Assembly (NCBI RefSeq): GCF_013031245.1
Contig: NZ_WPZL01000014.1
Span: 36,117 to 100,116, forward strand
Direction of reading: 5' to 3'
Length of the DNA stretch: 64,000 nt
DNA from: Ruegeria lacuscaerulensis
GTDB taxonomy: Bacteria; Pseudomonadota; Alphaproteobacteria; Rhodobacterales; Rhodobacteraceae
Shown here one piece after another: positions 44,840-56,452 of this stretch (position 1 is the stretch's first letter; each line of letters starts with the position of its first letter). The notes under the pieces were generated by a model, which saw only the letters and a program-made list of their open reading frames with translations, was not told the DNA's origin and did not search any database. The translations under genes were made by a program, and so were the position numbers.

Positions 44840-46378
44840 ATGGGAATCCAAGCTGCAGAGATTTCTGCAATCCTGAAGGACCAGATCAAGAATTTTGGTC
44901 AGGAAGCCGAAGTGGCCGAGATCGGCCGCGTGCTGAGCGTCGGTGACGGGATTGCCCGTGTATACGGCCTGGACAACGTGCAAGCCGGTGAGATGGTCGA
45001 ATTCCCCGGCGGCATCATGGGCATGGCCCTGAACCTGGAAAGCGACAACGTCGGTGTCGTTATCTTCGGTTCCGACCGGGACATCAAAGAAGGTGACACC
45101 GTTAAGCGCACCAACTCGATCGTGGACGTTCCGATTGGCGACGAACTGCTGGGTCGCGTTGTTGACGGTCTGGGCAACCCGCTGGACGGCAAGGGTCCGA
45201 TCAACGCCTCCAAGCGCGGCGTTGCAGACGTAAAAGCCCCCGGCATCATCCCGCGTAAATCGGTTCACGAGCCGATGGCAACCGGCCTGAAATCGGTTGA
45301 CGCGATGATCCCGATCGGCCGTGGCCAGCGTGAGCTGATCATTGGCGACCGTCAGACCGGTAAAACTGCCGTTGCACTGGACGCGATCCTGAACCAGAAA
45401 ACCTACAATGACGCAGCGGGCGACGACGAGTCGAAGAAGCTGTACTGCGTTTACGTTGCGATCGGTCAAAAGCGCTCGACCGTTGCGCAGTTGGTGAAAA
45501 AACTGGAAGAGTCCGGTGCGATTGATTACTCGATCGTTGTGGCCGCAACCGCGTCCGACCCGGCGCCAATGCAGTTCCTGGCACCCTATGCCGCAACCGC
45601 GATGGCCGAGTACTTCCGTGACAACGGCCGCCACGCGCTGATCATCTATGATGACCTGTCGAAACAGGCTGTGTCTTATCGTCAGATGTCGCTGCTGCTG
45701 CGCCGTCCGCCCGGACGTGAAGCCTATCCTGGCGACGTTTTCTACCTCCACTCCCGCCTGCTGGAGCGTTCGGCGAAGCTGAACGAAGACTTTGGCGCCG
45801 GTTCGCTGACCGCTCTGCCGGTTATCGAAACGCAGGGTGGTGACGTTTCGGCGTTTATTCCGACCAACGTGATCTCGATCACCGACGGCCAGATCTTCCT
45901 GGAAACCGAGCTGTTCTATCAGGGCATCCGTCCTGCTGTGAACACCGGTCTGTCGGTTTCGCGTGTGGGCTCTTCGGCTCAGACCAACTCGATGAAGTCG
46001 GTCGCCGGCCCGGTTAAGCTGGAGCTGGCTCAGTACCGCGAGATGGCTGCGTTTGCGCAGTTCGGTTCCGACCTTGACGCCGCGACCCAGCAGCTGCTGA
46101 ACCGTGGTGCGCGTCTGACCGAGCTGATGAAACAGCCGCAGTACTCGCCGCTGACCAACGCTGAGATTGTCTGCGTCATCTTCGCCGGTACCAACGGCTA
46201 CCTCGACAAGATCGAAGTGTCCGATGTTGGCCGTTACGAAGCTGGCCTGCTGGCACACTTGCGTGGCAAGCACGCCGACCTGCTTCAGTGGATCACCGAC
46301 GAAGATCCCAAGATCAAGGGCGACGCTTCCGACAAGATCAAGGCTGCGATTGACGAATACGCCGCAACCTTCGCTTAA
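44840..46378 (+). CDS. atpA: F1 ATP synthase alpha subunit
   Basis: 512 residues, full length. N-terminal beta-barrel with [20 protein letters not shown], Walker [14 protein letters not shown], signature region [20 protein letters not shown], and the Arg-finger region [20 protein letters not shown]. It is the non-catalytic nucleotide-binding subunit of the F1 head on the cytoplasmic side. Adjacent to atpH without gap and 15 nt before atpG. Confidence 0.98.
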   Translation: MGIQAAEISAILKDQIKNFGQEAEVAEIGRVLSVGDGIARVYGLDNVQAGEMVEFPGGIMGMALNLESDNVGVVIFGSDRDIKEGDTVKRTNSIVDVPIGDELLGRVVDGLGNPLDGKGPINASKRGVADVKAPGIIPRKSVHEPMATGLKSVDAMIPIGRGQRELIIGDRQTGKTAVALDAILNQKTYNDAAGDDESKKLYCVYVAIGQKRSTVAQLVKKLEESGAIDYSIVVAATASDPAPMQFLAPYAATAMAEYFRDNGRHALIIYDDLSKQAVSYRQMSLLLRRPPGREAYPGDVFYLHSRLLERSAKLNEDFGAGSLTALPVIETQGGDVSAFIPTNVISITDGQIFLETELFYQGIRPAVNTGLSVSRVGSSAQTNSMKSVAGPVKLELAQYREMAAFAQFGSDLDAATQQLLNRGARLTELMKQPQYSPLTNAEIVCVIFAGTNGYLDKIEVSDVGRYEAGLLAHLRGKHADLLQWITDEDPKIKGDASDKIKAAIDEYAATFA

Positions 46379-46393
46379 GGGAGAGGCGGGCTT

Positions 46394-48713
<2,320 letters not shown>

Positions 48714-48725
48714 GGAGTATCCCTG

Positions 48726-49136
48726 ATGGCAAACACAATGCAATTTGACCTCGTTAGCCCGGAGCGGAGCCTTGCTTCGCTTCAGGCAAGCGCGGTGCAG
48801 ATTCCCGGCGCGGACGGGGACATGACGGCGATGCCCGACCATGCCCCCACGATTACCACGCTGCGCCCGGGTATCCTTAAGGTCGAGGCGCCCGAAGGGA
48901 CCAGCGAATACCTGGTCACCGGAGGGTTTGCCCAGATCAACGGCGATGCCCTGTCGGTTCTGGCCGAAAAGGCTATCCCGGTGGCTGAAGTGACCCGGTC
49001 GCAATTGGACGACCTGATCGCCGAGGCGCGCGCTTCACACGAGGCGGCACTGAATGGCGATGACCGGACCATTGTCGATGACGCTGCCAAACTGCTGGCC
49101 GACATGGAAGCCCTTGGAACGCATATGAGCCTGTAA
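48726..49136 (+). CDS. atpC: F1 ATP synthase epsilon subunit
   Basis: 136 residues. N-terminal beta-sandwich [20 protein letters not shown] then [20 protein letters not shown] and [18 protein letters not shown], followed by a short C-terminal helical part ([17 protein letters not shown]). It connects gamma to the c-ring and can inhibit ATP hydrolysis. Last gene of the operon; a terminator follows 25 nt after the stop. Confidence 0.96.
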   Translation: MANTMQFDLVSPERSLASLQASAVQIPGADGDMTAMPDHAPTITTLRPGILKVEAPEGTSEYLVTGGFAQINGDALSVLAEKAIPVAEVTRSQLDDLIAEARASHEAALNGDDRTIVDDAAKLLADMEALGTHMSL

Positions 49137-49159
49137 GGGCCAAAGCATTCAGATAGTTG

Positions 49160-49190
49160 AAACGGCCCTGCCATTGCGGGGCCGTTTTTT
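49160..49190 (+). terminator. Rho-independent terminator of the atp operon
   Basis: CGGCCC (49163-49168), 10-nt loop, GGGCCG (49179-49184), then six T. Confidence 0.88.
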
Positions 49191-49250
49191 GTCGTGATTT
49201 TTCAGAAGCATGGAAGTAAGGTTTCGGAATTAGAGCATAAAGACGACAGA

Positions 49251-49601
49251 ATGAAGACGTTTCGAACCCACCCAATTGGTATAGACCAAGGCGAGGCAGT
49301 GCTGTTTTCCGAATTCGCCGATGGTGGCGACATGTGGACCGGTGAGGGCGCACGTGAACGGCGCTCGGACATTACCTTCAGTCAACCCTTCCGGTCCGCA
49401 CCCGTGGTTCAGATTAGCGTGTCGCTGTGGGATGTAGACACGTCCTCGGCCCTGCGCGCCGAAGTGACGGCCGAGGATATAACGCTTGAAGGGTTCAGTG
49501 CTGTGTTCCGGACATGGTCGGACACGCGTATCGCACGCATCCGTGTGGCATGGACTGCGATTGGCGAGATCGCTCATGAGGATGACTGGGACATCTCGTG
49601 A
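49251..49601 (+). CDS. H-type lectin domain protein
   Basis: 116 residues from ATG 49251 (MKTFRTHPIGIDQGEAVLFS). The sequence GDMWTGEGARERRSDITFSQ, PFRSAPVVQISVSLWDVD and FSAVFRTWSDTRIARIRVAW matches the H-type lectin/discoidin-like domain: W.G.G.R.....I.F...F...P.V.VS...WD at the start and FR.WSDT.I....V.W at the end. These domains bind GalNAc or related glycans. There is no signal peptide, so any surface role would need another export route. It sits as a single gene after the atp terminator; the role is unknown. Confidence 0.8.
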   Translation: MKTFRTHPIGIDQGEAVLFSEFADGGDMWTGEGARERRSDITFSQPFRSAPVVQISVSLWDVDTSSALRAEVTAEDITLEGFSAVFRTWSDTRIARIRVAWTAIGEIAHEDDWDIS

Positions 49602-49866
49602 TGAATACGCGGCAATCGTTTTGGCCACTACCGTGACCATTTGGTTATGGGCCCCGACACTAAAAGTGTGGTAGAAATTACAACTGGAAAACGTTGTTGA
49701 TCTTGCCTCTTTTCCCTACCTTGGGATCAAAGTGTGTCACAATTGACGACCATTCAACGAACGCCTATAGACCCAGTTTCAATGGCTTTGGTGCCTGCAA
49801 GTGCACCGAGTTGATACAACTGAAAGCCGCCCTGCCCAAGCGCTAAAATTCCAGGAGATCCTTCCC
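49602..49866. other. 265-nt AT-rich intergenic region
   Basis: No gene, hairpin or clear promoter was found. Base composition shifts to AT-rich here and stays so through the sulfotransferase pseudogene, suggesting the edge of an acquired segment. Confidence 0.3.
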
Positions 49867-51056
49867 TTGAAATTGCTTTTACATATTGGCACGGAAAAAA
49901 CGGGTACGACTCTTTTGCAAGAGTGGTTGTACGCAAATAAAGAAGCGCTTTCCGAACAGGGTGTTTTTCTAAGCAAAGTTTGCGGATCCGGAAACAACCG
50001 CAGGCTTGTCTCGTATTGCCAGTCATCTCTTGATGAATTTACCGAGACGAATCGGATAATGACCCTGGAAGACAAAGAGCGTTACTTCCGGGGCTTTTCG
50101 AAAAAATTTCAGGCTGAAATAGCGAAGGCCTCGAAAAAACACCACTCTATGGTGATAACCTCTGAACACTTCCATAGCCGTATTCAAAAGCCTGAAGAAG
50201 TTGCAAGGCTCAAGTCTCTCTTTGAGGGCAATTTTGAGAGTGTCAAAGTGCTGTGCTATTTGCGCCCGCAATGGGATTTGCGAGAAAGCCTTTATTCCAC
50301 AGCGGTTAAATATGGAAACACCGGAGCCATTGAGAATTTCCAGAGCAGCGTCGATACCGAAGGCAACTACTATAACTACTATAACCTTGCGGAATTCTGG
50401 GCCGGCGCTTTCGGTAAAGAGAACACGGAATTGCGCGTTTATGACCGCAATGGTTTTTTTGCAAGGCGACTTGCGCAAGGATTTCCTGACAGCTTTACCA
50501 ATTGAGGTGGACGATACCAAGCTTATCCTATGAGATTGAGAGCTCAAATGAGAGCCTTTCTTATCTAAAAATTCGCGCGTTTCGGGGAATAAACAAGGCC
50601 TTACCATACCTCAGAGAAGAAGGAGGTATTAACGCCGTAAATATCAGGTGGAAAGACACGCTATCCAGATGCGGCTCTTTGGATGTCGCAAAACTGTCTG
50701 ATCCACGCCGGGAAGGTTTTTACAACCAATTCAAAGAAAGCAATCGGAAATTAGCCGAAAAGTTCTTTGGTACTTCCGAGGTGTTCGCAAAGCCGAAGCA
50801 AGTGCAGCAGCCCGGTGAAGGTATTCAATTTACTCTAGAGGAAGTTGGACATATCGTTGAAAACATTGCGGCATCTACGATGATCGAATACGCAACAGAA
50901 TGTGAACCAAATATACGACTGGGAGATGATCTGGGTTTCAACGGCTCATTGCACGCCAAACTCCAAACAGCCATCCGGCAAAGGGACCACGCCAAAAGAA
51001 ACCCGTGGCAGTATTTTGGAACGGCGCTCAAAATGCGCATCAGAAAAAGAAAATAA
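49867..51056 (+). pseudogene. sulfotransferase-like gene with two frameshifts
   Basis: Read from TTG 49867 (aggag SD at about 49854), the frame gives LKLLLHIGTEKTGTTLLQEW, the 5'-PSB P-loop of PAPS-dependent sulfotransferases, and later VLCYLRPQWDLRESLYSTAV, the 3'-PB region. The frame breaks at a run of seven T (50454-50460). The next frame continues FLQGDLRKDFLTALPIEVDD and stops at 50533. A third frame resumes SYEIESSNESLSYLKIRAFR and runs to 51056. Each break equals one extra base (or two lost). Together the pieces make a protein of about 395 residues, normal for the family. The region is clearly AT-richer than its neighbours, a sign of transfer. A sequencing error or phase variation at T7 is possible, but the second break makes decay likelier. 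Confidence 0.75.
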
Positions 51057-51080
51057 AGGCTGCCGGGAAACGCAGCCTTC
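51050..51080 (-). terminator. hairpin terminator of prs
   Basis: AAGGCTGC (51056-51063) pairs with GCAGCCTT (51072-51079). On the minus strand it is followed by TTTATTTTC, suiting prs; on the plus strand the tail is only ttcaataatt. Confidence 0.7.
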
Positions 51081-51154
51081 AATAATTCCGCAGTTCACAT
51101 GAGAATAGGAAGACGTCCGTTTTGGGTGGGGTGGCAGGCACTCCGCCAGCCTTA

Positions 51155-52174
51155 TCAATCCCCGTGGTACATCGACTCGTAGATCGGTGTCAGCGTTTTG
51201 TCTTCGAACAGCGACGACACGCTGGTACCGTTCCAGATGTTCAGGATCGCCTGCGTGAAGATAGGCGCTGTCGGCACGATACGGATGTTTTTGGCATTGT
51301 TTATCTCGGGCGTCGGCTGGATCGTGTCGGTCAGCACCAGCGACTTCATCACCGAGTTTGTCACACGCTCGACAGCCGGGCCGCTCATGACGCCGTGGGT
51401 GATGTAGGAATGAACCTCTTTCGCTCCGTTATCCAGCAGCACCTGCGCTGCTTTGCACAGCGTACCCGCCGTGTCACACATGTCGTCCACGATCAGGCAG
51501 ATCTTGTCTTTGACGTCGCCGATCACGGTCATCTCTGCCACTTCGCCAGCCTTTTCGCGGCGCTTGTCTACAATCGACAGGGGTGCGTTGATCCGCTTGG
51601 CCAGTTCGCGGGCGCGGGCCACACCGCCCACATCGGGCGAGACCACCATGATTTCTTCCATCTGCCCCTTGAACTGGTTCTTCACGTCCAGCGCAAAAAT
51701 TGGCGAGGCGTACAGGTTGTCCACCGGAATATCGAAAAAGCCCTGAATCTGGGCGGCGTGCAAGTCCATTGTCAGAACCCGCTCGATCCCTGCACCGGTC
51801 AGCATGTTCGCCACAAGCTTGGCGCTGATCGGCGTGCGGGCCTTGGTGCGGCGGTCCTGACGGGCGTAGCCGAAATAGGGGATCACAGCGGTGATCCGTT
51901 GGGCCGACGAACGGCGCAGCGCATCGGCGATGATCAGCAGTTCCATCAGGTTGTCATTGGCCGGGTTCGAGGTCGGCTGGACGATGAACATATCCTCGCC
52001 GCGGACGTTCTCGAACACTTCGACGAATATCTCGCCGTCGTTGAACCGTTCGACCCGTGCATCGACCAATCCCTGATCGACGCCGCGATACAGGCTCATG
52101 CGACGTGCAATAGAATCGGCAAGCGGAAGATTAGCGTTCCCAGCGATAAGCTTGGGTTCGTGAAGTGTCGGCAT
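51155..52174 (-). CDS. prs: ribose-phosphate pyrophosphokinase
   Basis: 339 residues. N-terminal [40 protein letters not shown], flexible loop [23 protein letters not shown]..., and the PRPP loop [20 protein letters not shown]. It makes PRPP from ribose 5-phosphate and ATP, feeding purine, pyrimidine, histidine (hisG/hisZ above) and NAD synthesis. Divergent from the isomerase gene. Confidence 0.97.
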   Translation of the reverse strand: MPTLHEPKLIAGNANLPLADSIARRMSLYRGVDQGLVDARVERFNDGEIFVEVFENVRGEDMFIVQPTSNPANDNLMELLIIADALRRSSAQRITAVIPYFGYARQDRRTKARTPISAKLVANMLTGAGIERVLTMDLHAAQIQGFFDIPVDNLYASPIFALDVKNQFKGQMEEIMVVSPDVGGVARARELAKRINAPLSIVDKRREKAGEVAEMTVIGDVKDKICLIVDDMCDTAGTLCKAAQVLLDNGAKEVHSYITHGVMSGPAVERVTNSVMKSLVLTDTIQPTPEINNAKNIRIVPTAPIFTQAILNIWNGTSVSSLFEDKTLTPIYESMYHGD

Positions 52175-52282
52175 CGGCTGAGGTCCCCGGGCAGCAATGG
52201 CAAATGTGACAGATTCGTGATGTTGACACCGCTTAGCATGGCCTTACCGTCTCGCAAAGATAACGCTGCGGAGAAAGTGCAC

Positions 52283-52885
52283 ATGGCCAACATTGACTAC
52301 TATTTTGCGACACTCTCGCCATACACCTATCTGGCGGGCACGCGCCTTGAAGAGATCGCGGCGAAACATGATGCGACGATCAACTACAAGCCGCTGGACA
52401 TTATGGCACTGTTCGGGCGCACGGGGGGGACACCGCCAAAGGACCGGCACATATCACGAGTTGAGTACCGGGCGCAGGAACTGCTGCGCCAATCGAAAAA
52501 CCTCGGCATGGAGTTTAACCTGCAACCGGCGCATTGGCCCACCAACGCAGCGCCCTCTTCCTACGCGATAATTGCCGCTGTTCAGGACGGCTCGGGCAAC
52601 GTAGGCAAACTGGTCCACTCATTCGTGCGGGCCTGCTGGGCCGAGGAGAAGGACATCGCTCAGGATGACGTGATCCGCGAGTGCCTGTCCCAGGCCGGGT
52701 TTGATCCGGGCCTTGCTGACAGCGGCTTGCTGGTCGGGGCGGAAACCTATGCCGCCAATCTGGAAGAAGCCGTCGATCGCGGCGTATTTGGTTCGCCGTT
52801 CTACATCACCGAGGATGGGCAACGGTTCTGGGGGCAGGATCGACTTGCAGATCTGGACCATTACCTGACGGAGATTAATGGGTGA
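52283..52885 (+). CDS. 2-hydroxychromene-2-carboxylate isomerase/DsbA-like protein
   Basis: 200 residues from ATG 52283 (MANIDYYFATLSPYTYLAGT), SD ggag. The thioredoxin-like kappa-class GST/HCCA isomerase fold is shown by YYFATLSPYTYLA (Ser in the GSH-activating position), NLQPAHWPTNAAPSSYAIIA and VFGSPFYITEDGQRFWGQDR, the cis-Pro region. Family members isomerise ring-cleavage products using glutathione. No aromatic-degradation genes adjoin, so the real substrate is uncertain. Its stop overlaps the next start by 4 nt (GTGA). Confidence 0.88.
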   Translation: MANIDYYFATLSPYTYLAGTRLEEIAAKHDATINYKPLDIMALFGRTGGTPPKDRHISRVEYRAQELLRQSKNLGMEFNLQPAHWPTNAAPSSYAIIAAVQDGSGNVGKLVHSFVRACWAEEKDIAQDDVIRECLSQAGFDPGLADSGLLVGAETYAANLEEAVDRGVFGSPFYITEDGQRFWGQDRLADLDHYLTEING

Positions 52886-53709
52886 ACGATGAAACTGTAC
52901 CGTCACAACCCGCATTTGTAAGGCAGTTGGGCGAGGGCGCGCGCAGGACGCTCGCCCTTCACTGTACCATGGCGCATTCGGGGGCGTGGTCTGGACTGGC
53001 CGCAGCCCTTGACGATCAGGCGACCCTGATCGCTCCGGATATGCTGTCGCATGGAAGCAGCCCGGACTGGGGCGGGAAGGGCAACTATTTTGACCGCGTC
53101 ACTGAAACAGCTGCCCAGCACTTATCCGAGCCAATGGATGTGATCGGGCACTCCATGGGCGGCATGATTGCTTTGCGGCTGGCCGTTGAATTTCCCGATC
53201 TTGTCCGTAGCGCCGTTCTGATCGAACCGGTGTTTTTTGCCATCGCAGCACAGGATGCGCCGCGTTTGCTCCGGCAGCACGATGAGGATGCCAGACCCTA
53301 CGCCGAGGCCCGTGCAGCGGGCGACATGGAACTTGCCGCAAGAACGTTCAACCGAATGTGGGGCACTGATGACAGCCCGTGCTGGCCCGACTTGTCGGAC
53401 AAAAAACGCGCAGCGATGATCCGGGGTGTTCATGTTGTCGCCGCGGTGGAAGGGGCGCTGTTTCAGGACACACATGGATTGCTGAAACCCGGCATGCTGG
53501 ATCGCGCGAACATGCCTGTCCTGATCCTTGGCGGCTCAAAAACGCACCCGGTAATCCCGGCCGTGATTCAGGGATTGTGTCGGCGGTTGCCCAATGCTCA
53601 GACCGTGGTCATCGATGGTGCAGGCCACATGGTGCCGATCTCGCATCCGAAAGGCACGGCGGCATGTATCCAGAACTTCTGGGCCAGCCAGCCCTCAGTT
53701 TCCGGTTAG
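52882..53709 (+). CDS. alpha/beta hydrolase
   Basis: 275 residues from GTG 52882, overlapping the isomerase stop. Alpha/beta-hydrolase fold: LALHCTMAHSGAWSGLAAAL (oxyanion region), LIAPDMLSHGSSPDW, nucleophile elbow DVIGHSMGGMIALRLAVEF, and catalytic His in VIDGAGHMVPISHP. The substrate is unknown; coupling to the isomerase suggests they act in one small pathway. Convergent with ltaE 43 nt away. Confidence 0.88.
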   Translation: MNDETVPSQPAFVRQLGEGARRTLALHCTMAHSGAWSGLAAALDDQATLIAPDMLSHGSSPDWGGKGNYFDRVTETAAQHLSEPMDVIGHSMGGMIALRLAVEFPDLVRSAVLIEPVFFAIAAQDAPRLLRQHDEDARPYAEARAAGDMELAARTFNRMWGTDDSPCWPDLSDKKRAAMIRGVHVVAAVEGALFQDTHGLLKPGMLDRANMPVLILGGSKTHPVIPAVIQGLCRRLPNAQTVVIDGAGHMVPISHPKGTAACIQNFWASQPSVSG

Positions 53710-53752
53710 AGATTTTCCGGAGACGCGCCCGTGACGGCGGTGCACCGTCCGA

Positions 53753-54787
53753 TCATAGAAGTGCAAGAAACCGATCGATTTCGTCGGTTCCGATGGACCA
53801 GTCGCAGACCAGCCGGCAGGCCAGTATTTCCTGATCATCCGCGCCTTCCAACTCGGCACCCCAAAGATGATAGACCGCCCCGGCTTCATGCAGTTGCTTG
53901 TGTCGGGCGCGTGAGAATTGGGCGAAGATCATGTTGGCCTGCGGATCGTGCAGAAACGAAGCCCCTTTGGCGCGCAAACCCTCTGCCAGCCGGGCGCAGT
54001 TCTCATTCGCCTGCCGTGCCAAATTCAGCCACAGGTCGTCCTGCAAATAAGCCGCCATCTGGGCCGAAAGGTAGCGGTGCTTGGAAAACAGATGCGCGCC
54101 CCGTTTGCGGCGCAGTTCGAATTCCCAGGCTTTGGATTCGTCAAAGAAGACAACGGCTTCAACCCCCATCAGGCCGTTCTTGGTGCCACCAAAGCTGACC
54201 GCGTCCACGCCCGCTTTCCACGTCATCTCGGCTGGCGAACAGTTCAGTGCGACCAGCGCGTTGGTAAACCGAGCGCCGTCCAAATGGACGGGCAGGCCAT
54301 ATTCCTTGGCGACGCCACACAGCGCCTGCAATTCTGCCAGAGAGTAAACCGAACCACGCTCGGTGACCTGTGTGATCGACACCGGTCCGCGCTGGGGGCC
54401 GTGAACACCGCGTGTCTCCTCGGCCTGAACGGAGCGACGCAGTGCGTCGGGTGTCATCTTGTCACCCCCGGGCACCAGCGTCAGCTTGGCGCCGCAGTAG
54501 AATTCCGGCGCGTTGCATTCGTCTTCGTGGATATGCGAAACCGGCGAACAGAACACCGTCTCCCACGGTTTGGTCAGCGTGGCCAGCGCCAGCGAATTCG
54601 CTGCCGTCCCCGTTGCCACCAGATATACTGCCGCGCCCGGCGCCTCGAATACCCCGCGAATACGATCCCGCACTTCGTTCATCAGGGTGTCGGCGCCATA
54701 GGCCATCTGATAGCCCTGATTGGCCTCGTTCAAAGCAGCTATGACCTGCGGGTGAACCGGCCCGGAATTGTCAGAGGCGAAGTACAT
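53753..54787 (-). CDS. ltaE: low-specificity L-threonine aldolase
   Basis: 344 residues from ATG 54787 (MYFASDNSGPVHPQVIAALN), sharing one base with the stop of the ycgN-like gene (TGATG). PLP enzyme, beta-eliminating lyase fold: VYLVATGTAANSLALATLTK, CSPVSHIHEDECNAPEF, YGLPVHLDGARFTNALVALN with the PLP Asp, and VDAVSFGGTKNGLMGVEAVV with the Schiff-base Lys. It cleaves threonine or allo-threonine to glycine and acetaldehyde. Last gene of ribF-ycgN-ltaE. Confidence 0.92.
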   Translation of the reverse strand: MYFASDNSGPVHPQVIAALNEANQGYQMAYGADTLMNEVRDRIRGVFEAPGAAVYLVATGTAANSLALATLTKPWETVFCSPVSHIHEDECNAPEFYCGAKLTLVPGGDKMTPDALRRSVQAEETRGVHGPQRGPVSITQVTERGSVYSLAELQALCGVAKEYGLPVHLDGARFTNALVALNCSPAEMTWKAGVDAVSFGGTKNGLMGVEAVVFFDESKAWEFELRRKRGAHLFSKHRYLSAQMAAYLQDDLWLNLARQANENCARLAEGLRAKGASFLHDPQANMIFAQFSRARHKQLHEAGAVYHLWGAELEGADDQEILACRLVCDWSIGTDEIDRFLALL

Positions 54788-55260
54788 CAATTGGGCTCCT
54801 CGATGATATAGTCTTCCCACTCTTCGATGGGGGTTTCGAATTCGGACACCGTTTGTCCCTGGACGGAAATACCGGCGGCATGCACGCTGTCCGGCGTACC
54901 AGATATCAAAGGATGCCAGTCGTAAAGAGGCTTGCCTTCCCACAGCAACCGATAGGCGCAGGTCTGCGGCAGCCAATAGGCGTGATCGTCAATGTTGTCG
55001 GGCCTCATCACGATACATTCCGGCACGAATTGGTGGCGGATGTCGTATTGGGTGCAGCGGCAGGTTTCATCGTCCAGCAGGCGGCAGGCGACGCAGGTCA
55101 GGGCGACTTCGCCCGTGTCTTCATCCTCAAGCTTGTTCAGACAGCACTTGCCGCAGCCGTCACACAGCGCTTCCCATTCGCGCTGGTTCATCTTGGTCAG
55201 GGGTTTGCGTTCCCAGAACCGGGGGCTGAGGCCATCACGCTCAATCAGGTCCGTGGTCAT
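54787..55260 (-). CDS. YcgN family cysteine-cluster protein (UPF0260)
   Basis: 157 residues from ATG 55260 (MTTDLIERDGLSPRFWERKP); it overlaps the ribF stop by 4 nt. The cluster CDGCGKCCLNKLEDEDTGEV, CVACRLLDDETCRCTQYDIR has seven or more Cys arranged for metal or Fe-S binding. It continues CIVMRPDNIDDHAYWLPQTC and AYRLLWEGKPLYDWHPLISG, both typical of UPF0260. Biochemical role unknown. Confidence 0.92.
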   Translation of the reverse strand: MTTDLIERDGLSPRFWERKPLTKMNQREWEALCDGCGKCCLNKLEDEDTGEVALTCVACRLLDDETCRCTQYDIRHQFVPECIVMRPDNIDDHAYWLPQTCAYRLLWEGKPLYDWHPLISGTPDSVHAAGISVQGQTVSEFETPIEEWEDYIIEEPN

Positions 55261-56189
55261 AGCGCCGCCAAAAGGGTTCGGGCCCGGGCGCAATCAGTGT
55301 CCATCTGGGCGACCAGACCGTCCAACCCGTCAAAGGTCATCTCGGGACGGAGATATTCAACCAGACCGACCGAAAGGGTCGCACCATAGAGGTCACCCGA
55401 AAAATCGAAAAGGAAAGTCTCGATATTGGGTACTTCGCCGTAGAACATCGGCCGCGTTCCAACCGAGGCTGCGCCGTTATAGCTGCCCTGATGCGGGCCG
55501 TCCAAGACATCAACCAGTACCGCGTAGACGCCGAATTTTGGTGGGTGCAGTCCTTCGATGGACATGTTTGCCGTTGGGAAGCCCAACTCACGCCCGCGCT
55601 GTTCGCCACCAATCACCTCACCCTCGATCCGGTGCCAGTGGCCCAGCATCGTAGCCGCGTTGCGGGGGCGGCCTTCGGTCAGGGCGGTGCGGATAGCCGT
55701 AGAGGAGACCACATTCTCGGCTCGCTCCATCAAAGGCGCGATGGTAACGCCGAATTCCATTTCCTGCCCAAAGCGAACCATGTCATCCGCAGTACCGCTT
55801 CGGCCTTTGCCGAAACAGAAGTCCGCTCCGACAACAATGTGCGACAGGCCGAGCCCGTCGCAAATGACGTTCCTTGCAAACTCCTCCGGCGTTAGTCCGG
55901 CCAGCGCCGCATTGAAGGGCAGTTCATATAGCTTCTGCACTCCAAGCTTCTCCAATCGGTGCGCGCGGGCATTGCCACGCATCAGGCGAAAGGGAGGGGC
56001 GTCGGGCGCAAAATACTCGCGGGGGTGCGGTTCAAATGTCAGCACTCCCAATGGCGCATCCGGGGCGGCGTTACGTGCGAGTTCGATCACCGACTGGTGG
56101 CCGATATGAACGCCATCAAAATTCCCGATCGCCACGCTGGCACCTCGGTCTTGAGGCTCGACAAACTGGAAATCCCTGATCATGCGCAT
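55257..56189 (-). CDS. ribF: bifunctional riboflavin kinase/FAD synthetase
   Basis: 310 residues from ATG 56189 (MRMIRDFQFVEPQDRGASVA); a start at 56183 or 56225 is possible. N-terminal FMN adenylyltransferase domain: GASVAIGNFDGVHIGHQSVI with the HIGH motif, VGADFCFGKGRSGTADDMVR and VSSTAIRTALTEGRP. C-terminal flavokinase domain: GELGFPTANMSIEGLH-type (RELGFPTANM), GVYAVLVDVLDG, GTRPMFYGEVPNIETFLFDF. It turns riboflavin into FMN and FAD. First gene of the operon. Confidence 0.95.
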   Translation of the reverse strand: MRMIRDFQFVEPQDRGASVAIGNFDGVHIGHQSVIELARNAAPDAPLGVLTFEPHPREYFAPDAPPFRLMRGNARAHRLEKLGVQKLYELPFNAALAGLTPEEFARNVICDGLGLSHIVVGADFCFGKGRSGTADDMVRFGQEMEFGVTIAPLMERAENVVSSTAIRTALTEGRPRNAATMLGHWHRIEGEVIGGEQRGRELGFPTANMSIEGLHPPKFGVYAVLVDVLDGPHQGSYNGAASVGTRPMFYGEVPNIETFLFDFSGDLYGATLSVGLVEYLRPEMTFDGLDGLVAQMDTDCARARTLLAAL

Positions 56190-56318
56190 GAGCGATTGCG
56201 TAGCGGGGCAGGGAAATTTGTTCAAGCGCCAGATTGAATTTTGAGGATGCGGCCCGACGAAATACCCCAGATTATTATTCTCAGGCCGGACAACGCCGAT
56301 GGTAAGCTCATGTTTATC

Positions 56319-56452
56319 CTGCCTGTGTCAGGCAACTGCTTGATTTGAAAAAAAATCTGAGTGTAGACTGAAAACCCGATCTTCAGGATCTTCAAGGCTC
56401 CGGATCGGGGGCCTAGCCAGGTTCAGATGAACCCAGCATAGGAGGCAGGAAC
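56319..56452 (+). promoter_or_regulatory. structured leader upstream of the MTHFR gene pair
   Basis: TGCCTG-TGT-CAGGCA hairpin (56319-56333), an AT-rich stretch, then CCCGATC (56375-56381) pairing with GATCGGG (56403-56409), and GGTTC-AGAT-GAACC (56420-56433), ending with SD ggaggcagg before ATG 56453. No known SAM, SAH, THF or cobalamin riboswitch core was recognised. Confidence 0.4.
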
